DNA of 64,000 nucleotides from Nocardioides cynanchi. GTDB taxonomy: Bacteria > Actinomycetota > Actinomycetes > Propionibacteriales > Nocardioidaceae. The stretch spans positions 2,914,001-2,978,000 of the forward strand of contig NZ_CP044344.1 in NCBI RefSeq assembly GCF_008761635.1, in the 5' to 3' direction. Below the pieces are notes generated by a model, which saw nothing but the letters and a program-made list of their open reading frames with translations, had not been told where the DNA came from and made no database searches. Shown here in pieces: positions 18,142 through 29,171 of the stretch. Position 1 is the stretch's first letter. Every line of letters begins with the position of its first letter. The position numbers and the translations under genes were made by a program.

Positions 18142-18736
18142 CGCGGGTCCGGCGGTGCCACGCCCAGAGCAGGCCGAGCACGATCACCACCACGATCGCG
18201 GCGCTGGTCAGCCCGAGGTAGTGGGTGACCCGGCTGATCGAGTGTGCGGCGAAGTAGCCGAGCAGGACGCAGGCGCTGCCCCAGAGCACGCCGCCCGCGG
18301 CGTTGAAGGCGAGGAACCGGCGGTACTCCATCCGGCTCGCCCCGGCCAGCGCCGGCATCACGGCCCGCAGGAACGCCGTGAAGCGCCCCATCACCACCGC
18401 CCGCCCGCCGCGGCGGCGCAGATAGGCCTGCGCCGCCTCGATCCGATCCTCGTGGTTGCGCAGCACCGGGGCCCTGGTCAGGCGGGGGCCGAGCTTGCGG
18501 CCGACCTCGAAGCCGACGCTGTCACCGATGATCGCGGCGGCGATCACCACCAGCAGCACGATCACCACCGAGACCTTGCCCGCGGCGGCCAGCACCCCGC
18601 CGTACACCACGGCCGTCTCACCGGGGATCACGAACCCGAAGAAGAGCGCGGCCTCGCCGAAGACCAGGGCCGCGATGATCAGCAGGGCCAGGGCGGGGGG
18701 CACGCCGAGCAGCGTGTCGATGACCTTCTGGAGCAT
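18134..18736 (-). CDS. DedA-family (VTT domain) membrane protein
   Basis: A 200-residue integral membrane protein. The VTT/SNARE-associated core is visible as FGFVIPGETAVVYGGVLAA (the PGE motif in a reentrant loop), GDSVGFEVGRKLG and GRFTAFLRAVMPALAGASRM (the FxRxxxPxxAG motif). Family members are linked to undecaprenyl-phosphate or phospholipid flipping and to proton-driven drug tolerance. Its ATG shares one base with the stop of the upstream gene (TGATG), so it is translationally coupled. Confidence 0.9.
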   Translation of the reverse strand: MLQKVIDTLLGVPPALALLIIAALVFGEAALFFGFVIPGETAVVYGGVLAAAGKVSVVIVLLVVIAAAIIGDSVGFEVGRKLGPRLTRAPVLRNHEDRIEAAQAYLRRRGGRAVVMGRFTAFLRAVMPALAGASRMEYRRFLAFNAAGGVLWGSACVLLGYFAAHSISRVTHYLGLTSAAIVVVIVLGLLWAWHRRTRDA

Positions 18737-19380
18737 CAGCCCACCAGGTGGGCGAGGACCTGGGCCTGCTCCCCGACGGGGACCGGGTTGGCGTGGCCCC
18801 GCAGGTGCAGCTCCACGTCGCGGTCCCGCAGGGTCAGCACCAGCGTCTCCGCGTCGAGGAGCTCCCGGACCGCGCCGTTGATCACGTACGTGCCGTCGAG
18901 CTGCTTGTCCAGGAGGGAGCCCTCGGTGCCGCTCTCCACGTCGGCCAGGGCGACCGCCACCAGGGTGGGTCGACGCAACCGGCCGCCGAGCCGCCAGGAC
19001 AGGAGCACCAGCAGCACGACCACCAGGTCCGCGACCACGACGAGCACCGTCGACGACCAGCTCTTGACCTGGCCGTCGACGTGGAAGACGTCGGGATTGC
19101 CCTTCATCACCCGGACCCCGATGGTCTGGCCGGCCGCCGCTGCGTCCGCGGTGGCCCGGTCGACCACGGCGGTCCGCGACTTCTGCGCCGGGTCGACGCT
19201 GGACGGCAGGCGGAACGTGACCAGCGACGTGTCGCCACCGGCCCGGGCCACGGTCAGCACCTGGGCCGAGACCTGGATGCCACTGGTCGTCACCTGGTGC
19301 ATCCGCACCTCGTGGGTCGCCCACGGCAGGTTGATCACGGCCAGGGCGAAGGCGACCAGCAGGATCCGCCGCCAGCTCAC
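18736..19380 (-). CDS. membrane protein of unknown function (DUF3592-like layout)
   Basis: A 214-residue protein. A hydrophobic N-terminal segment MSWRRILLVAFALAVINLPW is followed by an extracellular-looking beta-rich region (30-110), a second membrane helix VLVVVADLVVVLLVLLSW (about 113-130), and a cytoplasmic tail. The layout resembles DUF3592 proteins but I cannot confirm the family. It is the first gene of the membrane operon with DedA and MFS genes. Confidence 0.65.
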   Translation of the reverse strand: MSWRRILLVAFALAVINLPWATHEVRMHQVTTSGIQVSAQVLTVARAGGDTSLVTFRLPSSVDPAQKSRTAVVDRATADAAAAGQTIGVRVMKGNPDVFHVDGQVKSWSSTVLVVVADLVVVLLVLLSWRLGGRLRRPTLVAVALADVESGTEGSLLDKQLDGTYVINGAVRELLDAETLVLTLRDRDVELHLRGHANPVPVGEQAQVLAHLVG

Positions 19381-19472
19381 CGGCCCGCTCCGCTCATGGG
19401 CGCCAGTATGTCCGACGTCCGGGCCCGGTCGGCAGCCTCGGTCGGGGTGCCGGGCTGCCGTAGCGTTCAGCC

Positions 19473-20948
19473 ATGTCCGCCCTGGCCGTCGCCGCCCCCA
19501 GCGAGGCCGCGGCCGACGCCGCCCGGGACGTCGCCCTGGCGGGCGGGAACGCCGTCGACGCGGCGCTGGCCGCGGCGCTGGTCGCGATGGTCAACGAGGT
19601 GGGGATCGTCTCGCTGAGCTCGGGCGCCTTCGTGACCGTGCAGCCCGCCGGCACCGGTACGCCGTACACCGTGGACGGCTGGATGGACATGCCCGGCCGG
19701 GGCCGGGACCTCCAGCCGTCGGTCGCGACCTGGGACGTCACCACGGAGTACGGCGGCGGCGTCGACATCACGATCGGGCCGGGGTCGGTGGCGGTGCACG
19801 GATCGTTGGCGGCGTTCGGCGAGGCCCACCGCCGCGACGGCCGGCTGCCCTGGGCCGACGTCGTGGCACCGGCGCTGGCGGTCGCCCGCACGGGCTTCCT
19901 GCTCACCTCGGCGTCGCGCTACTACCTCGACTTCGTCCACGACGACATCTTCGGCTGGGACCCGGCCAGCCGGGCGGCCCTGCACGGACCCGGCGGCGAG
20001 GTGACGACGGATCCGATCGTGCTCCCGGACCTCGCGGCCTCCCTCGAGATCGTCGCGGGCGACGGACCGGACGCCCTGCACCGCGGCGAGCTGGCCGACC
20101 GGATCGCCGCCGACGTCCTGGCCCGCGGCGGGATCCTCGGCGCCGGGGACCTGGCCGCCTACCGGCCCGTGGTCCGACCGGCGCTGGTCACCCGGGTCGG
20201 CGGTTGGTCCCTGGCGACCACGCCTCCGCCCTCGGTCGGCGGGGTGTGCCTGACCGCCATGCTCCGGTTGATGGACGGTCGGCCGCACGGCGACTGGGAG
20301 TCCGCGGACGTCGAGCACCTGGTCCGGGTGCAGCGGGCCGTGCTCGGCCACCGCCTCGAGGTGCTCGACCGCAGCACCGACCTGGAGGCAGCGGCCGCGT
20401 CGTACCTCGCCCTCGTCGACCGCGACCACGTGGCGGTGCTCGAGTCGGGCTCCACAGCGCACGTCTCGGCCACCGACCGGTCGGGCGAGGCGTGCTCGGT
20501 GACCTTCTCCTCGGGCTACGGCTCGGGAATGATCGCCGCCGGCACCGGCATCTGGCTCAACAACTGCCTCGGCGAGCAGGAGCTCAACCCGCGCGGGCTC
20601 TACGGCTCGGCGCCGGGCACCCGGCTGCTGTCCAACATGGCGCCGACGGTGGCCCGGCACGACGACGGGTCGACGCTGGCGATCGGGTCGCCCGGTGCGG
20701 ACCGGATCACCACCGCGATCGTGCAGGCCCTGGCCGGCTTCACCAGCGGGCTCCCGCTGCAGGCGGCGGTGGACCATCCGCGGGTCCACGTGCACCGCGC
20801 CGGCCGGCCCGACGAGGTGGTCCGCCGCGAGACCGGCCACACGATGTACTTCGGGGGCGTCGGGGCCACCCTGTGCGACGCCCGGGGGCAGCTCAGCGCC
20901 GCCGCCGACCCGCGACGCGAGGGTGCCTGCCGCGTGGTCGAGCGGTAG
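19473..20948 (+). CDS. gamma-glutamyltransferase-family Ntn hydrolase
   Basis: A 491-residue protein with the GGT fold. The N-terminal PSEAAADAARDVALAGGNAVDAALAAA-type region is family-typical, and GSTAHVSATDRSGEACSVTF contains the Thr (STAH) that would be the autocatalytic cleavage point and nucleophile. GSGMIAAGTGIWLNNCLGE follows, and NMAPTVARHDDGSTLAIGSPG matches the conserved PGG-like loop. It lacks a clear signal peptide and is somewhat short. GGTs hydrolyse or transfer gamma-glutamyl groups from glutathione-like or other peptides. It lies 15 bp before the pab fusion gene and is probably cotranscribed. Confidence 0.88.
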   Translation: MSALAVAAPSEAAADAARDVALAGGNAVDAALAAALVAMVNEVGIVSLSSGAFVTVQPAGTGTPYTVDGWMDMPGRGRDLQPSVATWDVTTEYGGGVDITIGPGSVAVHGSLAAFGEAHRRDGRLPWADVVAPALAVARTGFLLTSASRYYLDFVHDDIFGWDPASRAALHGPGGEVTTDPIVLPDLAASLEIVAGDGPDALHRGELADRIAADVLARGGILGAGDLAAYRPVVRPALVTRVGGWSLATTPPPSVGGVCLTAMLRLMDGRPHGDWESADVEHLVRVQRAVLGHRLEVLDRSTDLEAAAASYLALVDRDHVAVLESGSTAHVSATDRSGEACSVTFSSGYGSGMIAAGTGIWLNNCLGEQELNPRGLYGSAPGTRLLSNMAPTVARHDDGSTLAIGSPGADRITTAIVQALAGFTSGLPLQAAVDHPRVHVHRAGRPDEVVRRETGHTMYFGGVGATLCDARGQLSAAADPRREGACRVVER

Positions 20949-20963
20949 AGGAGGATCCGACGC

Positions 20964-23687
<2,724 letters not shown>

Positions 23688-23698
23688 TCGCCAACCGC

Positions 23699-23730
23699 GT
23701 CACCATCCACCGATTCCGTCGTTCTACTGT
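23699..23730 (+). promoter_or_regulatory. promoter of structured RNA candidate A
   Basis: GTCACC (23699-23704), a 17-bp spacer ending TCGTCG-like, then TTCTACTGT with -10 TACTGT at 23725-23730. The same layout, including the upstream A-run and a CGCxAACCxCGTCACC block, recurs before copy B. This conservation argues for plus-strand transcription. Confidence 0.5.
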
Positions 23731-23736
23731 CGAGGG

Positions 23737-23875
23737 TGCCTCCACCGCGAGGTCGGGCACCCGACGTCGGACATCGCCCGGGGGGACGATGGACGACAGG
23801 GGGGCTCTGCTCACGCCCGGGGGGACGGGAGCTAGGCGCCACTGCCCCCGCTCGCATCGCGAGCGGGGGCGCCTC
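23737..23875 (+). ncRNA. structured RNA candidate, copy A
   Basis: About 140 nt, with approximate ends. After a variable 5' hairpin (GGGTGCC/GGCACCC) comes a hairpin CATCG/CGATG (23772-23791) with loop CCCGGGGGGA, a second G-run, another CCCGGGGGGACG segment, then a 12-bp terminator-like stem GCCCCCGCTCGC/GCGAGCGGGGGC (23844-23870, loop ATC) enclosed by AGGCG/CGCCT. A second copy (B) keeps all of this. The reading frame is not conserved between copies because of a 1-nt indel, so it is not a peptide. On the minus strand the loops would show six cytosines, as in actinobacterial 6C RNA. I prefer the plus strand because of the conserved promoter and 3' hairpin. No Rfam family is firmly recognised. 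Confidence 0.5.
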
Positions 23876-23962
23876 TGATCTCGGGCGTCGCTGCGGCCGT
23901 CGTTCTGCAGCGCCGACCGCTCAGCCCCGGCGGCATCTGACGAGCCGGGGGTCGACTTCTCA

Positions 23963-24031
23963 GCCGAAACCGTCGCCTCTCGGCCGGAATTTCGGCTGAG
24001 GAGCGACGGTTTCCCCGGTGAACCGGGGAAA
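23963..24031. repeat. 69-nt structured intergenic repeat, copy 1
   Basis: This matches 48023-48091 without gaps, differing at about 11 of 69 positions. It carries GCCGAAA (23963) pairing with TTTCGGC (23990-23996), an interleaved pair GTCGC/GCGAC, and a perfect 10-bp hairpin TTTCCCCGGT/ACCGGGGAAA (24010-24031). It lies between the two tandem RNA candidates. It is probably a dispersed REP-like or RNA element of this genome. Confidence 0.65.
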
Positions 24032-24134
24032 CCTCCCCTCCCACCATTCAGGCCAACAGGAGCGTTCCGAGCCCGTCGGACGGTCCTTTCGATGGCCACT
24101 GGGGAGATCCGCCGTAAAAAGTTTCGCAAACCAC

Positions 24135-24165
24135 GTCACCTCCCGCTGTTTTCGTCGTTTACTAG
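24135..24165 (+). promoter_or_regulatory. promoter of structured RNA candidate B
   Basis: GTCACC (24135-24140), a 17-bp spacer ending TTCGTCG, then TTTACTAG with -10-like TACTAG (24160-24165). It is the counterpart of the copy A promoter. Confidence 0.5.
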
Positions 24166-24171
24166 AGCGAA

Positions 24172-24312
24172 GGGGTTCGGCCGCACCGGCCGGACGCCGG
24201 ATGTCCGACATCGCCCGGGGGGACGGTGAACGACATGGGGGGCTCTGCTCACGCCCGGGGGGACGGGAGCCAGGCGCCACTGCCCCCGCTCGCATCGCGA
24301 GCGGGGGCGCCT
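24172..24312 (+). ncRNA. structured RNA candidate, copy B
   Basis: Second tandem copy of the 23737-23875 element, 437 bp downstream. The hairpin CATCG/CGGTG (24209 onward) keeps pairing through a G-U change. The G-runs, the CCCGGGGGGACGGGAGC block and the terminator stem (24282-24308) are nearly identical to copy A, while the 5' hairpin differs in sequence. Changes concentrated in unpaired or compensating positions support an RNA function. Confidence 0.5.
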
Positions 24313-24363
24313 CACATTTCGGGCCGCCGACACCCGCCGCCGAACGACGTACCGGCTCCCGCG

Positions 24364-24819
24364 TCAGCGCTCGGTGCCCTCGAAGAGCTCGCTCAGGTCG
24401 AGGCTCGGGACCCGACGTTCGGTGGCCAGCGACACGTAGCGACGCGCCAGCGCGTCCTTGCCGAAGCCCAGGATCGTGCCCAGCAGGCCGATCGACTCGG
24501 CGAGCTCCTCGGGCGGCACCCCGGCGGCGACGCGGCGCCACATCGCCTCCTCGAGGGTGTTGAAGGCCGCCTGCACCTCGGAGATGTCGAAGCCGGCGGC
24601 GAAGCGCCGCTCCGCGATCCCCTCGCAGTAGGCGCTCACCGGACCGAGTCGCCGGTCGCGGAGTGCGGTCAGCACGAGGTCGAACAGCTCTCCGAGCCGG
24701 TCCCGGGTGAACTCGTCCCCGGCATGGTCGTAGTGAGAGACCGGCGAGCGCTTCAGCCCCGCGAACGCCTCGTCCAGCACATCGGATCTCTGTTGCACCA
24801 GCAGGACGTCCAGGTCCAC
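24364..24819 (-). CDS. RsbRD N-terminal-domain-like helical sensor protein
   Basis: A 151-residue all-helical protein. The pattern LLVQQRSDVLDEAFAGLKRS ... FDLVLTALRDRRLGPVSAYC ... ERRFAAGFDISEVQAAFNTL EEAMWRR resembles the RsbRD_N (non-haem globin-like) domain found in stressosome sensors. There is no STAS domain. The GTG at 24819 is chosen because GAGGTGA lies 5 nt upstream; the in-frame GTG at the SD itself is too close. It might sense a small ligand for a signalling partner, but the partner is not in the window. Confidence 0.55.
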   Translation of the reverse strand: MDLDVLLVQQRSDVLDEAFAGLKRSPVSHYDHAGDEFTRDRLGELFDLVLTALRDRRLGPVSAYCEGIAERRFAAGFDISEVQAAFNTLEEAMWRRVAAGVPPEELAESIGLLGTILGFGKDALARRYVSLATERRVPSLDLSELFEGTER

Positions 24820-24913
24820 GGCACTCACCTCTTCGTGGCCATGCTCGCACAGCGGGAGCCGCACCGATCGAGGGCACCATCCGCCGGAGGAGCAGCGTCG
24901 TGGGGACCGCTGG

Positions 24914-25000
24914 TGGTGCGCGAGGGGGGAGTTGAACCCCCACGTCCTTTCGGACACACGGACCTGAACCGTGCGCGTCTGCCTATTCCGCCACTCGCGC
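24914..25000 (-). tRNA. tRNA-Leu (CAG)
   Basis: A complete cloverleaf on the minus strand. The acceptor stem is GCGCGAG/CTCGCGC, the anticodon stem CACGG/CCGTG encloses loop TTCAGGT (anticodon CAG), there is a long class II variable arm (TGTCCGAAAGGACG), and the T arm is GGGGGTTCAACTCCCCC. The 3' CCA is encoded (24914-24916). Confidence 0.96.
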
Positions 25001-25238
25001 CAGAAGCGGGGCAAGGCTATCCCAGCGCGCTCGCCGCACCCAAACCGCCGCCCGGGCGCCGGTCGGGCACCCCCGCCGGCGGGCGTCGCCACTGGCTGAA
25101 GTCGGTCGCCCCGGCTGCGCCGGTTCGACCGGTCCTCACTGCGCCCCGATACCATCGGCGCAACCCGACGACGCTCGGGCCTCGTCCCAGTGGGGTGAGG
25201 GGACTGGAGTACTCAACGGGGCTGAGAGGAGGCGTGGC
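25001..25238. other. intergenic region upstream of the fhaA operon
   Basis: This gap holds the likely fhaA operon promoter region (a -10-like TACCAT within GATACCATCGG near 25148) and the GGAGG ribosome site before the GTG at 25239. No gene is seen. Confidence 0.4.
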
Positions 25239-25955
25239 GTGAGCGGTCTGCAGAAATTCGAGCAGCGACTCGAGCAACTGGTCTCCGGGGCCTTCGCCAA
25301 GGCCTTCCGCAGCGCCGTTCAGCCGGTCGAGATCTCGGCCGCCCTCCAGCGCGAGTGCGACAACAACGCCCAGATCCTCTCCCGGCAGCGCCGGATGGTC
25401 CCCAACGACTTCCATGTCGAGCTCTCCCAGTCCGACCTCGACCGGCTCTCGCCGTACGACTCGGCCCTGGTCAGCGAGCTCACCACCCAGCTGCAGGAGT
25501 ACGCCGAGAAGCAGAGCTACGTATTCTCCGGCCCGGTCGCCCTCGCCTTCGAGTCGGCCGACGACCTCACCATCGGCCGCTTCCGCGTCCGGAGCCGCGC
25601 TCACGCGGCGGTGGTCAGCAACGCCACCCACACCCAGGTACGCCGGGCCCGGGCCTATCTCGAGGTCAACGGCACCCGGCACCCGCTCCAGCCACCAGGC
25701 CTGGTCGTCGGACGCGGCAACGAGGCCGACCTGCGGATCAACGACCCGGGCGTGAGCCGACGTCACGTCCAGTTCACGGTGGACGAGTCGCCCGACGCCG
25801 GAGTCGCGATCGAGGTCTCGGATCTCGGCTCGACCAACGGCATGCTGGTCGACGGGCACCGGGTCGCCCGGGCCGCGCTCCACGACGGCTCCGAGGTCAA
25901 GGTCGGGCGGACGACGCTGACGGTGCGGGTCGTCGAGGAGGACGTCGATGTCTGA
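25239..25955 (+). CDS. fhaA: FhaA-type protein (DUF3662 plus FHA domain)
   Basis: A 238-residue cytoplasmic adaptor. The N-terminal DUF3662 domain (about 1-120: VSGLQKFEQRLEQLVSGAFA) is joined to a C-terminal phosphothreonine-binding FHA domain (about 150-235: VVGRGNEADLRINDPGVSRR HVQF, then LGSTNGMLVDG). In mycobacteria FhaA binds the phosphorylated pseudokinase MviN and restrains peptidoglycan synthesis. This copy lacks the long Gly/Pro/Tyr-rich linker of mycobacterial FhaA. The GTG start has a strong GGAGG. It overlaps fhaB by 8 bp and opens the wall-signalling operon. Confidence 0.93.
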   Translation: MSGLQKFEQRLEQLVSGAFAKAFRSAVQPVEISAALQRECDNNAQILSRQRRMVPNDFHVELSQSDLDRLSPYDSALVSELTTQLQEYAEKQSYVFSGPVALAFESADDLTIGRFRVRSRAHAAVVSNATHTQVRRARAYLEVNGTRHPLQPPGLVVGRGNEADLRINDPGVSRRHVQFTVDESPDAGVAIEVSDLGSTNGMLVDGHRVARAALHDGSEVKVGRTTLTVRVVEEDVDV

Positions 25956-26421
25956 GCTGACCCTGTTCCTGATCAAGATCTCCTACCTGGCGATCCTCTG
26001 GATCTTCGTGCTGTCGGCGATCTCGGTGGTCCGCTCGGACATGTTCGGCGCGCGGGTCCCCCAGGGCGGCACCCGTGAGGCCGCGGCCCCCAAGGCCCGG
26101 CGCCAGCCCAAGCCCAAGGCCCGCAAGGGCTCCCCGACCCACGTGCTCGTGGTGGACGGCGCCAACCAGGGCGAGCGGGCCGAGCTCTCCGAGGCCCCGA
26201 TCCTGATCGGCCGGGGCAGCGACGCGGCGATCCGCCTCGACGACGACTACGTCTCCACGCGGCACGCCCGGATCGCCTCCAGCGGCGACCAGTGGTTCGT
26301 GGAGGACCTCGGCTCGACCAACGGCACCTACATCGGCAGCGCCCGGATCACCCAGCCGACCACGCTGACCCTGGGCACCCAGGTGCGGATCGGCAAGACG
26401 CTCCTGGAGCTGCGCAAGTGA
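25948..26421 (+). CDS. fhaB: FhaB/FipA-type FHA-domain membrane protein
   Basis: A 157-residue protein. One N-terminal membrane helix (LFLIKISYLAILWIFVLSAI) and a basic linker precede a C-terminal FHA domain with RGSDAAIRLDDDYVSTRHAR (GR..S.H motif) and LGSTNGTYIGS. The FHA domain binds threonine-phosphorylated proteins made by PknA/PknB. In mycobacteria FhaB (FipA) links FtsZ and FtsQ. It lies between fhaA (8-bp overlap) and pstP (GTGA overlap). Confidence 0.93.
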   Translation: MSELTLFLIKISYLAILWIFVLSAISVVRSDMFGARVPQGGTREAAAPKARRQPKPKARKGSPTHVLVVDGANQGERAELSEAPILIGRGSDAAIRLDDDYVSTRHARIASSGDQWFVEDLGSTNGTYIGSARITQPTTLTLGTQVRIGKTLLELRK

Positions 26422-27701
26422 CGCTCCGGCTGCAGTACGCCGCGATCTCCGACGTCGGGCGCGTGCGCAAGGACAACCAGGACTCCGGGTACGCCGGGCC
26501 CTGGCTGCTCACCGTGTGCGACGGCGTCGGCGGCGCTGCCCGCGGCGACCTGGCCTCGAGCACGGCGATCGGGCAGCTCCGCCGGATCGACCAGCCGCCC
26601 ACGGACACCGCCGACACCGAGGCCCGCCTCGAGCTCGTCGCCGGTGCCCTGCACCGCGCCTCGGACCGGATCGGCGAGCTGGTCGACGAGGAGCCGTCCC
26701 TGAGCGGCACCAGCACCACCGCCACGGTCGCGCTCTTCGACGGTGAGCGGCTGGCGATGGGCCACGTCGGTGACAGCCGCGCCTACCTCTTCCGCGGGCA
26801 CGAGATCAGCCAGCTCACCCACGACCACACGTTCGTCCAGAGCCTGATCGACGAGGGCCGGATCAACGAGGTCGACGCCCGCACCCACCCGCACCGCAAC
26901 CTGATCCTGAAGGCCCTCGACGGGGTGCACGAGGTCGACGCCGACCTGTTCACCGTCGAGCTGGTCGAGCACGACCGGATCCTGCTGTGCAGCGACGGTG
27001 CCTCGGGCTCCCTCGACGACGGGCGGCTGGCCGACATCCTGGCCACCGGGTCCCCCGACTTCGCCGCCGTCGAGCTGGTCCGCGCCAGCCTCGAGGCCGG
27101 TAGCACCGACAACGTCACCTGCATCGTCGCCGACGTCGTGGCCGCCACGCCCGACGACGAGCCCGCCGTCCCGATGGTGGTCGGGTCCGCCGCCGAGCTC
27201 AAGCGCAAGCCCCGCACCGCCGGCTCGTTCTTCCGCGGCCACCGGGCCGGCGACACCGGCGAGCTCGACCCGGTCCCCGGTGACCTCGGCGTCGACCTGC
27301 CCCCCGGCACGGCGTACGCCTTCGACTCCGATCCCGAGACCGCCCGCTACGCACCGCGGCCGCCGGGCAGCTTCGTGTGGGTGCGTCGGATCCTCGTGAC
27401 ACTGGGCATCCTCGGCCTGGCCTGGATGGCCGGGGTGGCCGCCTGGAGCTGGAGCCAGCACCAGTACTACGTCGGCGAGCAGGGCGGCGTCGTCACCGTC
27501 TTCCGCGGCGTCAACGCCGACGTCCCCGGCATCGACCTCTCCCACGCCTATGAGTCCAGCAACGTCCGCGTCGACCAGCTGAGCACGTTCAACGCCGGCC
27601 AGGTCCAGCAGGGCATCGGCGCCAGCAGCCTGTACGACGCCGAGCGCACCGTGCAGCGGCTCGCCGCCAACCAGACGCCGACGACGACAGGCGGTGGCTG
27701 A
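26418..27701 (+). CDS. pstP: PP2C-type Ser/Thr protein phosphatase
   Basis: A 427-residue membrane enzyme. The PP2C catalytic domain (1-235) has metal-site motifs SDVGRVRKDNQDSG, VCDGVGGAARGD, MGHVGDSRAYLF, LCSDGASG and GSTDNVT. One membrane helix (ILVTLGILGLAWMAGVAAW, about 328) anchors it, followed by an extracellular C-terminus. It reverses phosphorylation by PknA/PknB. The GTG at 26418 overlaps the fhaB stop (GTGA). The next gene, rodA, starts within its stop (TGATG). Confidence 0.95.
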   Translation: MTLRLQYAAISDVGRVRKDNQDSGYAGPWLLTVCDGVGGAARGDLASSTAIGQLRRIDQPPTDTADTEARLELVAGALHRASDRIGELVDEEPSLSGTSTTATVALFDGERLAMGHVGDSRAYLFRGHEISQLTHDHTFVQSLIDEGRINEVDARTHPHRNLILKALDGVHEVDADLFTVELVEHDRILLCSDGASGSLDDGRLADILATGSPDFAAVELVRASLEAGSTDNVTCIVADVVAATPDDEPAVPMVVGSAAELKRKPRTAGSFFRGHRAGDTGELDPVPGDLGVDLPPGTAYAFDSDPETARYAPRPPGSFVWVRRILVTLGILGLAWMAGVAAWSWSQHQYYVGEQGGVVTVFRGVNADVPGIDLSHAYESSNVRVDQLSTFNAGQVQQGIGASSLYDAERTVQRLAANQTPTTTGGG

Positions 27702-29104
27702 TGAGCCAGTCGGCGATCGGTCGGCCCGGCCAGGCCGTGGCCCAGTTCGTGCACCGTCGGCGGCGCGGAGCCGAGCTCTTTCTGCTCGTGCTCGCCCTCG
27801 TGGTCGGCGTCGGCGCTTACGCCGCGGTCGGCCTCGGGGTGAAGGGCACCGTCCCACCCGACATCGTCTCGTACGGCGGCTGGCTGGCCGTCCTGATCGT
27901 GATCGCGCACGTGGTGGTGCGGCTCGTCGCGCCGTACGCCGACCCGATCCTGCTGCCGATCGTGGCCGCCCTCAACGGCCTCGGCCTGGCCGTCATCCAT
28001 CGTCTCGACCTGGCGCTCAACCAGCACTACGCGCGCCAGCAGCTGATCTGGATGACGCTGGGCGTCGCCCTGTTCGTGGCCACCCTGCTGGTGATCCGCG
28101 ACCACCGGGTCCTCCAGCGCTTCACCTACACCAGCGGTCTCGCGGCGATCCTGCTGCTGCTGCTGCCGATGGCGCCGGTGATCGGCACCAGCGTGAACGG
28201 CGCCCGGATCTGGATCCACCTGGGGCCGTTGAGCTTCCAGCCCGGCGAGGTCGCCAAGGTGCTGCTGGTGATCACCTTCGCCGGCTACCTCGTGCTGCAC
28301 CGCGACGCCCTGGCCCTGGCCGGTCGCCGGGTGGCGATGGTCGACCTGCCCCGCGGCCGAGACCTCGGCCCGATCCTGGCGATGTGGGTGGTCAGCCTCG
28401 GCATCCTGGTCTTCCAGCACGACCTGGGCTCGAGCCTGCTGTTCTTCGGGCTCTTCCTGATCATGCTGTACGTCGCCACCGAGCGGGCCGGCTGGCTCGT
28501 CGTCGGCGCCGTCCTGTTCGCGGCCGGCTCCTACGCGACATACCTCTTCATCGGCCACGTCCGTGAGCGCATCGACCTGTGGTCCAACGTCTGGGCCCAC
28601 TACGGCCAGGGCACCGACGACCGCGGCCGGCAGACCGTCGAGACGATGTTCGGGATGGCCTGGGGCGGGCTGCTCGGGCGTGGCCTCGGCCAGGGCTCCC
28701 CCTGGCGGATCTCCTTCGCCTGGAGCGACTTCATCTTCGGCTCCATCGGCGAGGAGCTCGGCCTGACCGGCTCGATCGCGGTGATCCTGCTCTACGGGCT
28801 GATCGTCGAGCGGGCCTTCCGGGCCGCGCTGATCAGCCGCGACGACATCGGCAAGCTGCTGGCCACCGGGCTCGGCGGCGCGGTGGCGCTCCAGGTGTTC
28901 GTGGTGATCGCCGGGGTCACCCACCTGATCCCGCTGACCGGGCTGACCACGCCGTTCCTGTCGTACGGCGGGTCGTCCCTGATCGCGAACTGGGTGATCG
29001 TGGCGCTCCTGCTCCGGATCTCCGACTCCGCCCGCCGACCACCACCCGACCTGTGGCAGCCCGACGACAACGACATGGAGACCACCCAGGTGGTCAAGCT
29101 ATGA
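27701..29104 (+). CDS. rodA: RodA/FtsW SEDS peptidoglycan polymerase
   Basis: A 467-residue SEDS-family protein with about ten membrane segments. Conserved segments include GARIWIHLGPLSFQPGEVAK (the PSE/QPGE region), VFQHDLGSSLLFFG with the catalytic-type Asp, and the C-terminal LIPLTGLTTPFLSYGGSSLI signature. It polymerises lipid II glycans with a cognate class B PBP, here the next gene pbpA. The start overlaps the pstP stop by one base. Confidence 0.95.
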   Translation: MSQSAIGRPGQAVAQFVHRRRRGAELFLLVLALVVGVGAYAAVGLGVKGTVPPDIVSYGGWLAVLIVIAHVVVRLVAPYADPILLPIVAALNGLGLAVIHRLDLALNQHYARQQLIWMTLGVALFVATLLVIRDHRVLQRFTYTSGLAAILLLLLPMAPVIGTSVNGARIWIHLGPLSFQPGEVAKVLLVITFAGYLVLHRDALALAGRRVAMVDLPRGRDLGPILAMWVVSLGILVFQHDLGSSLLFFGLFLIMLYVATERAGWLVVGAVLFAAGSYATYLFIGHVRERIDLWSNVWAHYGQGTDDRGRQTVETMFGMAWGGLLGRGLGQGSPWRISFAWSDFIFGSIGEELGLTGSIAVILLYGLIVERAFRAALISRDDIGKLLATGLGGAVALQVFVVIAGVTHLIPLTGLTTPFLSYGGSSLIANWVIVALLLRISDSARRPPPDLWQPDDNDMETTQVVKL

Positions 29105-29128
29105 GTCACCCCACGCTGTTCTCCGGCT

Positions 29129-29164
29129 CCCCCGCCTCGTTCCTCCGACGAACGACACCGGGGG
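29129..29164 (+). promoter_or_regulatory. possible hairpin over the pbpA ribosome site
   Basis: CCCCCG (29129-29134) can pair with CGGGGG (29159-29164), with an inner stem CGTTC/GAACG (29138-29142/29150-29154). The outer strand includes the G-rich ribosome site of pbpA, so folding could mask it. This is the only real gap in the otherwise coupled operon. Confidence 0.3.
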
Positions 29165-29171
29165 GTCTCCG

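Noticed and set aside
23736..23999. Small peptide genes within the tandem RNA units
   Set aside because: The reading frame is broken between the two copies by a 1-nt difference while the hairpins are kept.
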